Source of the DNA: Candidatus Nitrosymbiomonas proteolyticus
GTDB lineage: Bacteria > Armatimonadota > Fimbriimonadia > Fimbriimonadales > Fimbriimonadaceae
Assembly (NCBI GenBank): GCA_017347465.1
Contig: AP021858.1
Span: forward strand, 2,312,472-2,376,471
DNA length: 64,000 nucleotides
Direction: 5' to 3'
The position numbers and the translations under genes are program-made. Under the pieces are notes generated by a model. That model saw only the letters and a list, made by a program, of their open reading frames with translations, had not been told where the DNA came from and did no database searches. Position 1 is the first letter of the stretch, and every line of letters starts with the position of its first letter. Of this stretch, positions 16,347 through 24,391 are shown one piece after another.

Positions 16347-17804
16347 TCATCCAACAGTGTCAAAGGCTTTTATCGTCTCCTGCGAAACCGGAACCTCCCA
16401 AATCCCGTTCGGCCAGAGTTTTTCGATGTAGGGAATCCGTTCCGACATGACTTTGCGGATATCGTCGGAGTCCTCCGTGCCAAGGGCAGTCTTGATTCCT
16501 TGGGCGTACTTCTTCGAAGCCGCCTCGGTGAGAAACCGAGGCTCTCGCTTCATGTACAGGACTGACCATGGCCTCCACTGAATCGTGTCGCTCCAGCCCG
16601 ATGGGATTCTCAGCTCACCTGCGACATACAGGAAGAGATCGGCCTCAATGAACTCCTCAAACGAGAGTGCTGAGCCGATGCCCTCCGGCCCGTATCGCTC
16701 GGCCAGAACGTCCGCGTGATAGCTCAAGCGGTGGTTCAGCTTAGCGTGGTGGCCAAAAAGCTCGATGTAGACGGAAAACTCGTCGAAATACACGCTGCCC
16801 TTGTTCGTCTTCGCTCGATGCTGCTCCCAATAGAAAGTTCGACCTAGGAGTTCGTCAATGAGCTTCCACCTTTCTTCCTTCAGAAGGCAACCGACCCATA
16901 CCGTAAAGAACTCGTGGCCAATAAGGCGCCAGAAGTCGAACCAGGCTTTGTAGATAGTGCCGATGGGAGAACCGGGCTTCGTGTCGTACTCTTCCAGGAG
17001 CTTCTCGAACCCCCGCGTCAAAGCATCGGCAGCTTCGGAATCGTCGGCAAGCGCGACTGCCTCGCACACTCTGCTCCATGAACGCGACAATGCGCCCGAA
17101 TTGTCGACCGACAGCTTCAGGGCTTCAACTTGAGCGGGAACGCTCGCATTAGACGGTGCTTCGGACCGTAAGTCCGGCTCGAGGGCGTGTAGTTCTGCGA
17201 GTAGCGAAGCCCAAAACTCGCGGATCCGAGCCTTTCGAGCCGGCACCTGACTCTCTATCGCCTCAATGGCGATGTCCGCGGGAGTCCTTTTCGGAACGAT
17301 TGGCTGGCGTTTCGTAATTGCCTCGACTCCTGCGGCAAGGCGACTGATGAGCCCCTTCTTATCTTCAGACCTGTCCTTCTCGCCTTCTTTGGCAGTATAA
17401 GGAATGGCCCTGCGCTTCTCAAGGTCGAATGGCAGCTTCTCGACGGGGCCGAACTCTGTGTTCACGACGAGAATGATCCGATCCCATCCCAATCGGGCGA
17501 CCGCATAGCCGAGTTCATAAACCACGTTCGGATTTGGCGCCGGTGTATCCTCGGGCCCGACGTAGCACAGGGAGACGTCTGCCACAAAAGCTTGGCACGA
17601 ATCGATCTTTTCCATGATCGCCTGCGGGATCGAAGGGGCGCCGGGCAGGCCTTGGGTGTCTTGGTCGAGCCGTGGTGACTCTTCAATCTCGGGGTTGTTC
17701 GCGATCTGCTTGCATGCCTTATCGAGCGCGTCTTGAATGAAGCCGCGATTGGTTGCATTTGGCAAGTCGGACTGCCAAGAGTAGAAGACCTTATACTCAG
17801 GCAC
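16347..17804 (-). CDS. TIR-like domain protein, putative defence effector
   Basis: The 485-residue protein has an N-terminal TIR-like/nucleotide-binding domain (about 1-140). Landmarks are KVFYSWQSDLPNATNR (5-20), a DTQGLPGAPSIPQAI segment (49-63), FVADVSLC (73-80) and NPNVVYELGYA (91-101), where E97 occupies the place of the catalytic glutamate in NADase-type TIR domains. The C-terminal 300 residues are helical and unrecognised. By analogy with bacterial TIR effectors it may cleave NAD or bind a nucleotide signal; this is inference. It is the first gene of the pair with the KAP NTPase. Confidence 0.78.
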   Translation of the reverse strand: MPEYKVFYSWQSDLPNATNRGFIQDALDKACKQIANNPEIEESPRLDQDTQGLPGAPSIPQAIMEKIDSCQAFVADVSLCYVGPEDTPAPNPNVVYELGYAVARLGWDRIILVVNTEFGPVEKLPFDLEKRRAIPYTAKEGEKDRSEDKKGLISRLAAGVEAITKRQPIVPKRTPADIAIEAIESQVPARKARIREFWASLLAELHALEPDLRSEAPSNASVPAQVEALKLSVDNSGALSRSWSRVCEAVALADDSEAADALTRGFEKLLEEYDTKPGSPIGTIYKAWFDFWRLIGHEFFTVWVGCLLKEERWKLIDELLGRTFYWEQHRAKTNKGSVYFDEFSVYIELFGHHAKLNHRLSYHADVLAERYGPEGIGSALSFEEFIEADLFLYVAGELRIPSGWSDTIQWRPWSVLYMKREPRFLTEAASKKYAQGIKTALGTEDSDDIRKVMSERIPYIEKLWPNGIWEVPVSQETIKAFDTVG

Positions 17805-18174
17805 TCACTAACCCTATGGCATGGATTTGGTGGGTGACCAGAAGCAATTGATGGCGAATCGAACTGTCCTCGTTCATTTAGACGACACTATACCAGATGC
17901 ATCCGACACTACAGCACATATAGCTACCGTTCACAATTGGACCGAAGAGTATCCGTGCGTGTGAACCCGCAGGTTGCCCGGCCAGGTACATCCCTAGACC
18001 AGTCGGCTCCGGTCGTCGCCGATGCTGCGCCCGAACACAAAAGCCGTTCCATCGTCGCTGAATTGAAGTTTACTAATCGGTTTGCCGCTCGAATGGGAGG
18101 TCGGTTGAAGGTCCCATTGAGTTTCTTCGGGGAGTGAAGGCAGATGGGTGGCTTCCCGCCCTCCCAGGCCCACG
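17805..18174. other. Leader region of the TIR/KAP operon
   Basis: About 370 bases with no credible coding frame. The part at 17870-17935 is AT-richer than its surroundings (ACTATACC near 17887, ACATATAGC near 17917) and may contain the operon promoter on the minus strand. No palindrome or RNA fold stands out. Confidence 0.4.
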
Positions 18175-18384
18175 TCAAGCTGCCGACTCCCCGTCTTCGA
18201 ACTGCACCCGACTCACGGGTTCGGCGCTCGCGAAATCCCAATTGTCGCAGTCCAACCTGCGGCAGTAGATCATCCGTTGCTGCGTGCCGTCCGCCGCTTC
18301 GACGTCCGCCATTTTCGCGAACCTGCAATCCAGACACAGTTCGGGCTCTAGTAAGCGAACGATTTTGAGTTGTCGGCGTGCCAT
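18175..18384 (-). CDS. Small cysteine-rich protein
   Basis: The 69-residue protein has two cysteine pairs, CLDC (17-20) and CRRLDC (41-46), separated by 20 residues. That spacing suggests a small zinc ribbon or metal-binding module. The middle (FAKMADVEAADGTQQRMIYC) and the end are hydrophilic; no signal peptide. The ATG at 18384 follows GGGAGCAACGG; an ATG 21 bases upstream is possible. It sits 142 bases beyond aat on the same strand. No family is recognised. Confidence 0.6.
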   Translation of the reverse strand: MARRQLKIVRLLEPELCLDCRFAKMADVEAADGTQQRMIYCRRLDCDNWDFASAEPVSRVQFEDGESAA

Positions 18385-18526
18385 CCGTTGCTCCCGTCGC
18401 CCCATCCGGCCTTGTCGCGCCCCTTCCTTGGAGCGCTCGCCATCGATCGGGCTCACTACAGTTGTGGGTTGCCGGTGCCTCGACCCGCTCGGCACAAATA
18501 CGGGATTGGAGCGGGAAGTCGGGCCA

Positions 18527-19123
18527 CTACAGGTCGAAGGGGCAGCGATCCCAGGGGGTTCGCACTCTTCCCCACCGCGCGAGCAGCGACTCGTACTCCT
18601 CTTGCGAGATGTCGAATGAGCCCATCGACTCCAGATGCGGGTTGGGGATCTGGGCGTCGAACACCTGGAACCCGAATGAGCGGCAGAGGTGAACGGCCTC
18701 GACCAGTGCGACCTTGGACGCGTTGGTTTCGGCATGGAACATCGATTCCGCCGAGAAAACGGAGCCGATGGCGAGGCCGAAGAGGCCCCCGACGAGCCGT
18801 TCCCCCTGGTAGACCTCGACCGAGTGCGCCCAGCCTTCGATATGCGCTTGCACGTAGGCCCGGATCAGCCCCTCCGTGATCCAGTTGTCGGCCTCTCTCA
18901 GACACCCGCGCACCACGTCTTCGAACCTGCGGTCGGCGGCAACCTCGAACGCCCGGCGACGGAGCACCGCTCTGAGAGTCCGCGAGACCCGCGCGCCTTC
19001 GATCGGAAAAAGCGCCCTGCGGTCGGGTTTGTACCAGTTCAACTCACCCGCCGCATCGCCCATGACGAACGCTCCGCAGAGATAGCCGTACCGCATTTCC
19101 CAGGTCGTGAGTTCGGGCCGCAT
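18527..19123 (-). CDS. aat: Leucyl/phenylalanyl-tRNA-protein transferase
   Basis: The 198-residue enzyme adds Leu or Phe from its tRNA to proteins with N-terminal Arg or Lys, marking them for ClpAP-type degradation (N-degron pathway). Family blocks are clear: WYKPDRRALFP, the ADNWITEGLIRAYVQAHIEG and AHSVEVYQGERLVGGLFGLA segments, FSAESMFHAETNASKVAL and FDAQIPNPHLESMG. It is slightly short at the N-terminus compared with the E. coli enzyme. It follows the methyltransferase gene with a 6-base gap, so they are probably co-transcribed. Confidence 0.92.
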   Translation of the reverse strand: MRPELTTWEMRYGYLCGAFVMGDAAGELNWYKPDRRALFPIEGARVSRTLRAVLRRRAFEVAADRRFEDVVRGCLREADNWITEGLIRAYVQAHIEGWAHSVEVYQGERLVGGLFGLAIGSVFSAESMFHAETNASKVALVEAVHLCRSFGFQVFDAQIPNPHLESMGSFDISQEEYESLLARWGRVRTPWDRCPFDL

Positions 19124-19129
19124 CTTGAC

Positions 19130-19846
19130 CTAGAAAGAACTGCGCTCCCACAGCATCGCATGGAACAGCGGCGCGATCGAGAGGTCCGCCATACCGGGGT
19201 CGGCCTCAAGCGCTGCGGGGGTGGGGATCGGTTCGAGGTACTCCCTCAACAGAAACCCGCTCCGAAGGAACGCGCCGAAGAACCGCTCCAGCGTCCGATG
19301 GTGCTGCATCACGGTGATTCCGCGCCACGACTGGACCCCGCCGGGATACTCGAAGTAGCGGTGAACGGGCCAATGGAGCTTCCTCCCCTCGGAGTCCTTC
19401 ACCCAACCCGAAGAACAGGTGGAGATCGGAGTCACATTGCTCACGACGCATCGTCCCCCCGGCCGCAACACCCTGGCGATCTCGGCAACCGCTTCCTCGA
19501 AGCCTTCGATGTCGACGAACGTGACGTAGGAAACGACTTTGTCGAACGCGCCGTTGGAAAACGGAAGGCGCTCGCCGCGAGACCGGGCTAGGCGGCTGAG
19601 GCCCTTTTCTTTCGCTGAGGCAAGCAAGGCCCGGACGGGGTCGATACCCACAACGCTTGCCCCGAGTTCGGCGAGCATTTTGCCGAATCGCCCTTCACCG
19701 CAGCCGACATCGAGGATCACTACCCTGTTCACGTCGCCACAGAGCCTCAGCATGACCTCGTCGAGCAGGTGCGTTCGGTTTGAGTCGCCCTCGTCGACGA
19801 ACTTCTGCCAGGCGTCCGCGGACTCGATCCAACCTCCCTCTTTCAT
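19130..19846 (-). CDS. Class I SAM-dependent methyltransferase
   Basis: The 238-residue enzyme has a Rossmann-type methyltransferase fold: VVILDVGCGEGRFGKML (motif I, about 42-58), VVGIDPVRALL (motif II acidic residue), FDKVVSYVTFVDIEGFEEAV (motif IV) and RVLRPGGRCVVSNV (post-motif). The C-terminal region (about 140-238), rich in aromatic residues, should set the substrate, which is unknown. It is most like UbiE/COQ5-type and related methyltransferases. It lies just upstream of aat on the same strand. Confidence 0.85.
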   Translation of the reverse strand: MKEGGWIESADAWQKFVDEGDSNRTHLLDEVMLRLCGDVNRVVILDVGCGEGRFGKMLAELGASVVGIDPVRALLASAKEKGLSRLARSRGERLPFSNGAFDKVVSYVTFVDIEGFEEAVAEIARVLRPGGRCVVSNVTPISTCSSGWVKDSEGRKLHWPVHRYFEYPGGVQSWRGITVMQHHRTLERFFGAFLRSGFLLREYLEPIPTPAALEADPGMADLSIAPLFHAMLWERSSF

Positions 19847-19882
19847 GAAGAAGATTTAACCGGATACCGGCTCCAGATCGCT

Positions 19883-19888
19883 CATAAT
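19883..19888 (+). promoter_or_regulatory. Predicted -10 box of a leaderless gene
   Basis: CATAAT ends six bases before the ATG at 19895, the same spacing seen upstream of the genes at 11766 and 36743. There is no ribosome-binding site between them. Confidence 0.5.
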
Positions 19889-19894
19889 CTGGGC

Positions 19895-20320
19895 ATGACC
19901 GATGCAACTTTTCGAGCCACGATGGAGAGCCCCGGACACAAGCTCCGAGCCGCCTTCGAGGGTTTTCCCGACGCCGGGCTCGACGCTCAACTATCGCCCC
20001 AATCGATGACGCCCCGCCAGATCGCGGAGCACCTGTGCGACTGCTACCTCGCCTTTGAGGACGCTCTCCAGGGGAAGAAACACGACTGGGGAGCCTACAC
20101 GGCCAAGGGCAGCAGTTCCGAGGAGCTTCTCCAAGAGATGATGTCGCTCCGTGGGGCGGCCGTCGAGAAGGCCCTCGCCGCGACCGAGGTGAAGCACAAG
20201 CTCGAAGCGCTCGAGTACATCTCCCTGCATGACGAGTACCACATCGGCCAGCTCTGCCTGCTTCGCTTGGAAGCCGATCCGGAGTGGAAGTTCGACAGCA
20301 TCTATGCCCATCTGATGTAG
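19895..20320 (+). CDS. DinB-family protein
   Basis: The 141-residue four-helix-bundle protein belongs to the DinB/YfiT-like superfamily. Metal-binding histidines are visible at HLCDCYLAFED (about 46) and in HDEYHIGQLCLLR (about 112 and 116). Many relatives are thiol-dependent transferases (bacillithiol, mycothiol or glutathione users), but the substrate cannot be deduced. It is divergent from the methyltransferase gene and probably leaderless. It ends about 120 bases before rpsB on the same strand, but rpsB has its own -10 element. Confidence 0.82.
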   Translation: MTDATFRATMESPGHKLRAAFEGFPDAGLDAQLSPQSMTPRQIAEHLCDCYLAFEDALQGKKHDWGAYTAKGSSSEELLQEMMSLRGAAVEKALAATEVKHKLEALEYISLHDEYHIGQLCLLRLEADPEWKFDSIYAHLM

Positions 20321-20338
20321 ATTCAAACGGCACCGAGG

Positions 20339-20344
20339 TATACT
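20339..20344 (+). promoter_or_regulatory. Predicted -10 box of the rpsB operon
   Basis: TATACT lies 96 bases before the rpsB start, leaving a leader of about 90 bases. In many bacteria this leader is where S2 represses its own operon; no particular fold is claimed here. Confidence 0.45.
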
Positions 20345-20440
20345 CGGCGCTCAAATCACACGGTCGTCGCTCCGCCGCAGGTGGCCCCATGGGCTAAGGC
20401 GAGGCTCCAGCGCGACCGGCGGAACAACCTGGAGGAAAAC

Positions 20441-21370
20441 TTGGCGCAACTCAGCATGAAAGAACTGCTGGAGTCGGGTGTGCATTTCGGCCACCAGACC
20501 CGGCGGTGGAACCCCAAGATGAAGCGATACATCTATGGGGCTCGCAACGGAATCTATATCGTCGATCTCCATCAGACGATCAAGCTCTTCGAAGACGCGC
20601 TCGAATTCGTCAAAAGCATCGTCGAAGACAACGGCACGATCCTTTTCGTCGGAACGAAAAAGCAGGCTCAGTCTGCGGTCAAAGAAGCCGCACAGCGCAG
20701 CGGCCAGTACTGGGTCAACGAGCGGTGGCTCGGCGGGATGCTCACGAACTGGAAGACCATTCAGCTTCGCGTCCAGCGGCTGAAGGAGCTCGACCGGATG
20801 GAGGAAGACGGCTACTTGGCCCGACTCCCTAAGAAGGAGATGCTCAAGCGGCGGGAAGAGCGAGACAAGCTGAACCGGTATCTCGAAGGCATCCGAGACA
20901 TGGACCGCATGCCCTCATGCCTTGTCGTCATCGACGTCAACAAAGAGGCGATTGCCATCCACGAGGCTCGAAAGCTCGACATCCCGATCGTCGCCATCGT
21001 CGACACGAACTGTGACCCCGACCTCGTCGACTACGTGATCCCAGGGAACGACGACGCCATTCGAGCGATTCGGCTCGTTGCAGGAAAGATCGCTGAGGCC
21101 ATCCTTGAAGCGAAGGCGATCGACGAAGGACTCACCGAAGGGACCTTGACCCCAGAAGGCGAGGCCGTCGATGAGGCGATCGTGTTCGGTGACGTAGAAG
21201 AGGAGTTGCTCCGAGCGTTCTCAGGCGATTCCGGAGGCGCGAGTTCGGCGCAAGCCCAGCCGGCAGGCGAAGTCGCCGTTGCCGAAGCTGCCCCAGAGCC
21301 GGCGCCGGCGGAAGCCGCCGAGGAAGAGGCCGGGAGCGATCTGGACGACTTGGACGAGGAAAGTATCTGA
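20441..21370 (+). CDS. rpsB: 30S ribosomal protein S2
   Basis: The 309-residue protein of the small ribosomal subunit is easily recognised: [51 protein letters not shown] and [20 protein letters not shown]. It carries a C-terminal extension of about 60 residues, rich in Ala, Glu and Asp, beyond the usual S2 core. The start is taken as TTG at 20441 because GGAGG lies 5 bases upstream and the N-terminus (AQLSMKELL) then matches the family; an in-frame ATG at 20381 would add an odd basic tail. It leads the rpsB-tsf-pyrH-frr-uppS operon. Confidence 0.96.
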   Translation: MAQLSMKELLESGVHFGHQTRRWNPKMKRYIYGARNGIYIVDLHQTIKLFEDALEFVKSIVEDNGTILFVGTKKQAQSAVKEAAQRSGQYWVNERWLGGMLTNWKTIQLRVQRLKELDRMEEDGYLARLPKKEMLKRREERDKLNRYLEGIRDMDRMPSCLVVIDVNKEAIAIHEARKLDIPIVAIVDTNCDPDLVDYVIPGNDDAIRAIRLVAGKIAEAILEAKAIDEGLTEGTLTPEGEAVDEAIVFGDVEEELLRAFSGDSGGASSAQAQPAGEVAVAEAAPEPAPAEAAEEEAGSDLDDLDEESI

Positions 21371-22213
21371 ATGGAAATCAGTGCAGAGTTAGTAAAGAGG
21401 CTCCGCAGCGAAACGGACGCCCCGCTGATGGAGTGTAAGGCCGCGCTTCAGGAAGCGAAGGGCGACTTCGAGCGGGCTAAGGCCATCTTGCGAGAAAAGG
21501 GAAAGGCTGCAGCTGCGAAGCGGTCGGACCGGTCGACTTCGGCGGGCCTTGTCGTCGTCGCCTTGTCGGACGACCAGAAGCAGGCAGGGGCGGTGGTTCT
21601 CGAAAGTGAAACCGACTTCGTGGCCAAGAACGACGACTTCGTCGCGCTCGCCGAGCAACTGGCCAAGGCGTTTCTTGCGTCGGACCCTGGTTCTGACCCC
21701 AACGCGGTTGCCGTCGACGGAAAGACAGCGGGCGCGTGGGTTGAAGAGGCCATCGGAAAGATCCGCGAGAACATCCGGATCGGCGACGCGGTTCGGTTCT
21801 CCGCCGACTCGCCCGTTTCGGTATACGTCCACCACGACAAAACGAAGGCAGCTTTGGTTGGGATGAAGGGTGACAACCCGGCGCTTCAGGAAATCGGGCG
21901 CAAGATTGCCATCCAATGCGTTGCGTTCCCGCCTGACGTGATCCGACGCGCCGACTTGTCCCAAGAGATGCTCGACCGCGAGATCGAAACCGAAACGCAG
22001 CGGGCCCTGAACGAAGGCAAGCCTGAGAACATCGCTCGAAACATCGCTCAAGGCCGAGTCAATAAGGAGTATGTGAAGCGGGTCGTGCTGCTGGAACAGG
22101 ACTTCTACGCCGACGCGTCGAAAACCGTGAGCACGTACCTTGCCGAACAGGTAAAAGAGGGAGGCTCCGCCGAAGTGGTGGCCTTCCGATACCTCGCCGT
22201 CGGCAAGACGTAG
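21371..22213 (+). CDS. tsf: Elongation factor Ts
   Basis: The 280-residue nucleotide exchange factor recycles EF-Tu-GDP to EF-Tu-GTP. The N-terminal UBA-like module (1-55) contains the hallmark TDAPLMECKAAL (about 16-27). The core includes SETDFVAKNDDF (about 78-89), another family signature, then the dimerisation-type repeats with VYVHHDKTKAALVGM. Its ATG directly follows the rpsB stop codon with no gap, so translation is coupled. Confidence 0.97.
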   Translation: MEISAELVKRLRSETDAPLMECKAALQEAKGDFERAKAILREKGKAAAAKRSDRSTSAGLVVVALSDDQKQAGAVVLESETDFVAKNDDFVALAEQLAKAFLASDPGSDPNAVAVDGKTAGAWVEEAIGKIRENIRIGDAVRFSADSPVSVYVHHDKTKAALVGMKGDNPALQEIGRKIAIQCVAFPPDVIRRADLSQEMLDREIETETQRALNEGKPENIARNIAQGRVNKEYVKRVVLLEQDFYADASKTVSTYLAEQVKEGGSAEVVAFRYLAVGKT

Positions 22214-22219
22214 GCCAGA

Positions 22220-22945
22220 ATGCAACGACGTCAGGAACTTCGGCGAGTGCTCATCAAACTTTCCGGCGAGGCGCTCGCCGGTGGCGTCGGCTTTGGCTTG
22301 GACCCTGACACCCTCAAGTACATCGCCTGCGAAATCGCCGAAGTCCACGCGCTCGGCGTTCAGGTGGCGATCGTCGTTGGCGGGGGCAACTTCGTCCGCG
22401 GTGAGGCGTTCGCGGGAAGCGGCTCTGTCGATCGCACAGCCGGCGACCAGATGGGGATGCTCGCGACGATCATCAACGCGCTCGCCCTGCAATCCGCGAT
22501 TGAGGCGAGCGGGGTCCCCACACGGGTTCAGAGCGCGATCAACGTTTCCGAGGTGTGCGAGCCCTTCATTCGGAGGCGCGCGATGCGGCATCTCGAACGG
22601 GGCCGGGTCGTGGTGTTTGCGGCGGGAACAGGAAACCCCTACTTTACGACCGACACTGCGGCGGTCCTTCGGGCGCTCGAAGTCGAGGCGGATTGTCTCC
22701 TCAAAGCGACCAAGGTGGACGGAGTCTACAACAAGGACCCCAAGAAGAACTCCGATGCGGTTCGCTTCGAAGAATTAAGCTTCAGCGATGCCATCGACGC
22801 TCGTCTGGCTGTGATGGATCAAACGGCGTTCACGATGTGCAGGGAACACAATCTCTCGGTAATCGTATTAGACTTTCATCAGAAGGGTGCCTTGGCGCGC
22901 GCTGCGCGAGGCGAAACCGTCGGAACACTGGTAGGAGCGGATTGA
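22220..22945 (+). CDS. pyrH: UMP kinase
   Basis: The 241-residue hexameric bacterial UMP kinase makes UDP from UMP and ATP in pyrimidine nucleotide synthesis. It belongs to the amino-acid-kinase fold: VLIKLSGEALAG (about 8-19), IVVGGGNFVRGE (about 51-62), DQMGMLATIINALALQ, FAAGTGNPYFTTDTAA and KATKVDGVYNKDPKKN. It starts six bases after tsf. It is part of the translation operon, an arrangement shared with many bacteria. Confidence 0.97.
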   Translation: MQRRQELRRVLIKLSGEALAGGVGFGLDPDTLKYIACEIAEVHALGVQVAIVVGGGNFVRGEAFAGSGSVDRTAGDQMGMLATIINALALQSAIEASGVPTRVQSAINVSEVCEPFIRRRAMRHLERGRVVVFAAGTGNPYFTTDTAAVLRALEVEADCLLKATKVDGVYNKDPKKNSDAVRFEELSFSDAIDARLAVMDQTAFTMCREHNLSVIVLDFHQKGALARAARGETVGTLVGAD

Positions 22946-22946
22946 C

Positions 22947-23507
22947 ATGAGCGTAAACGAGATTCTCAAGGATGCTGACCACCGGATGGATCAGTCGATC
23001 GAGTCGATGAAGCACGATTTTCAGAGCATTCGAACAGGACGCGCCAATCCCTTGGTCCTCGAAAGGGTCAAAGTGGACTACTACGGCGTCGAATGCCCGA
23101 TCAATCAGGTCGCCAACGTGACCGTCCCTGAACCCAGACAGTTGATGGTCACGCCGTTCGAGCGCAACATGCTCGGCCCGATCGAGAAGGCAATTCAAAA
23201 GAGCGACCTTGGCATCAATCCCCTCAACGATGGGCAATGCCTGCGACTCAACTTCCCCCAGATGACCGAGGATCGGCGCAAAGAGATGGTAAGGCAAGTC
23301 AACGCTCGCGCGGAGCAAGCCTGTGTCGCCATCCGCAACGTCCGCCGCGATGCCATCGAGCACCTCAAGGCCCTTGAGAAGTCGAAGGAACTCAGCGAAG
23401 ACGAACTCAAGCGCCACGAACATAAAGTCCAGGAAATGACCGACAAGCACATCGCCAACGTCCACGAGCTTCAAAAGCGCAAGGACGAAGAGCTTATGGA
23501 GGTCTGA
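22947..23507 (+). CDS. frr: Ribosome recycling factor
   Basis: The 186-residue factor splits post-termination ribosomes together with EF-G. The family signature is clear: FQSIRTGRANPLVLERVKVD (about 26-45), VNVTVPEP-like ANVTVPEPRQLMVTPF, NDGQCLRLNFPQMTEDRRKEM and the long C-terminal helix ending in KRKDEELMEV. The ATG comes one base after pyrH; a GGAG near 22934 inside the end of pyrH serves as ribosome site. Confidence 0.97.
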   Translation: MSVNEILKDADHRMDQSIESMKHDFQSIRTGRANPLVLERVKVDYYGVECPINQVANVTVPEPRQLMVTPFERNMLGPIEKAIQKSDLGINPLNDGQCLRLNFPQMTEDRRKEMVRQVNARAEQACVAIRNVRRDAIEHLKALEKSKELSEDELKRHEHKVQEMTDKHIANVHELQKRKDEELMEV

Positions 23508-23512
23508 GGCCC

Positions 23513-24298
23513 TTGGCCCAATCCACCGCTTCCGGCGGCGCGTCCCGGTTCGATTCGGAACCCCTCAGGCTGGCCGCCGAAATGGGGCTGGACCTCGAAC
23601 GCCTGCCTGCTCATGTGGCGGTCATCATGGACGGCAACGGGCGCTGGGCGCAAAAGCGCGGCCTTGAACGGCTTCTGGGGCATCGCGAGGGCTACCGAGT
23701 GTTGCGGCGAGTGTTGCTCGATTGCAGCGAACTAGGCATCGAGTTTCTCACGGTCTACGCGTTCTCGGCTGAGAACTGGAGACGCCCTGAGAGCGAGGTT
23801 TCCGGGCTGTTCTCCCTCATCGAACGGGCAGCGAGAGACGAGCTGCGGGTCATGCACCAGAACCGCGTTCGCATTCGCGTTGCCGGCGACCTCCAGGCCC
23901 TCCCCAAAGGGCTGCAAGATGCGCTCCGAGAGGGCATCGAGACCACGCGCGAAAACGCAGGGATCACGTTCACGCTGGCGCTGAACTACGGGGGACGCGC
24001 AGAGATCGTCGAGGCGATCCGAAAGATCGTCCGGGCCGGAAGTCCGCCCGAGGACGTGACCGAGGAACTCGTCGGCGCGAGCCTCTACAACCCCGACATC
24101 CCCGATCCGGACCTCGTCATCCGAACCGCCGGAGAACGCAGGTGGAGCAACTTCCTCCTTTGGCAGGCTGCGTATTCGGAGCTGTTCGTTTGTCCCGAAC
24201 CCTGGCCCGAATTCTCGACCCGGAGCCTCGTTACCGCGCTCTGTGATTTTCAGAATCGTGAGCGAAAATTTGGCGGGTTGGAACCCAGTTCCGAGTAG
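23513..24298 (+). CDS. uppS: Isoprenyl transferase (undecaprenyl diphosphate synthase)
   Basis: The 261-residue cis-prenyltransferase makes the C55 lipid carrier for cell-wall synthesis. Hallmarks are HVAVIMDGNGRWAQKRGL (about 34-51, catalytic Asp in the DGNGRWA motif), GHREGYRVLRRV, LTVYAFSAENWRRP, TLALNYGGRAEI and PDLVIRTAGERRWSNFLLWQ. A Trp replaces the usual Leu/Ile in ERRxSNF. The likely start is TTG at 23513, five bases after frr, with GGAGG inside the end of frr. An N-terminal extension of about 30 residues precedes the conserved core. Confidence 0.95.
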   Translation: MAQSTASGGASRFDSEPLRLAAEMGLDLERLPAHVAVIMDGNGRWAQKRGLERLLGHREGYRVLRRVLLDCSELGIEFLTVYAFSAENWRRPESEVSGLFSLIERAARDELRVMHQNRVRIRVAGDLQALPKGLQDALREGIETTRENAGITFTLALNYGGRAEIVEAIRKIVRAGSPPEDVTEELVGASLYNPDIPDPDLVIRTAGERRWSNFLLWQAAYSELFVCPEPWPEFSTRSLVTALCDFQNRERKFGGLEPSSE

Positions 24299-24365
24299 CC
24301 CGGCACTCACCCTCGCAGAATTGCGGGACGGAACAATCGCTCCCTCATCCGAGTCGAAATGCCTG

Positions 24366-24371
24366 TACAAT
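24366..24371 (+). promoter_or_regulatory. Predicted -10 box of the secreted protein gene
   Basis: TACAAT lies 20 bases before the GTG start at 24392, with GGAGG (24378-24382) between them. Confidence 0.4.
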
Positions 24372-24391
24372 CCATTTGGAGGCGACACACG

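Noticed and set aside
17924-18337. 137-residue minus-strand frame upstream of the TIR gene
   Set aside because: Low-complexity Arg/Gly-rich sequence that overlaps the small cysteine-rich gene in another frame.
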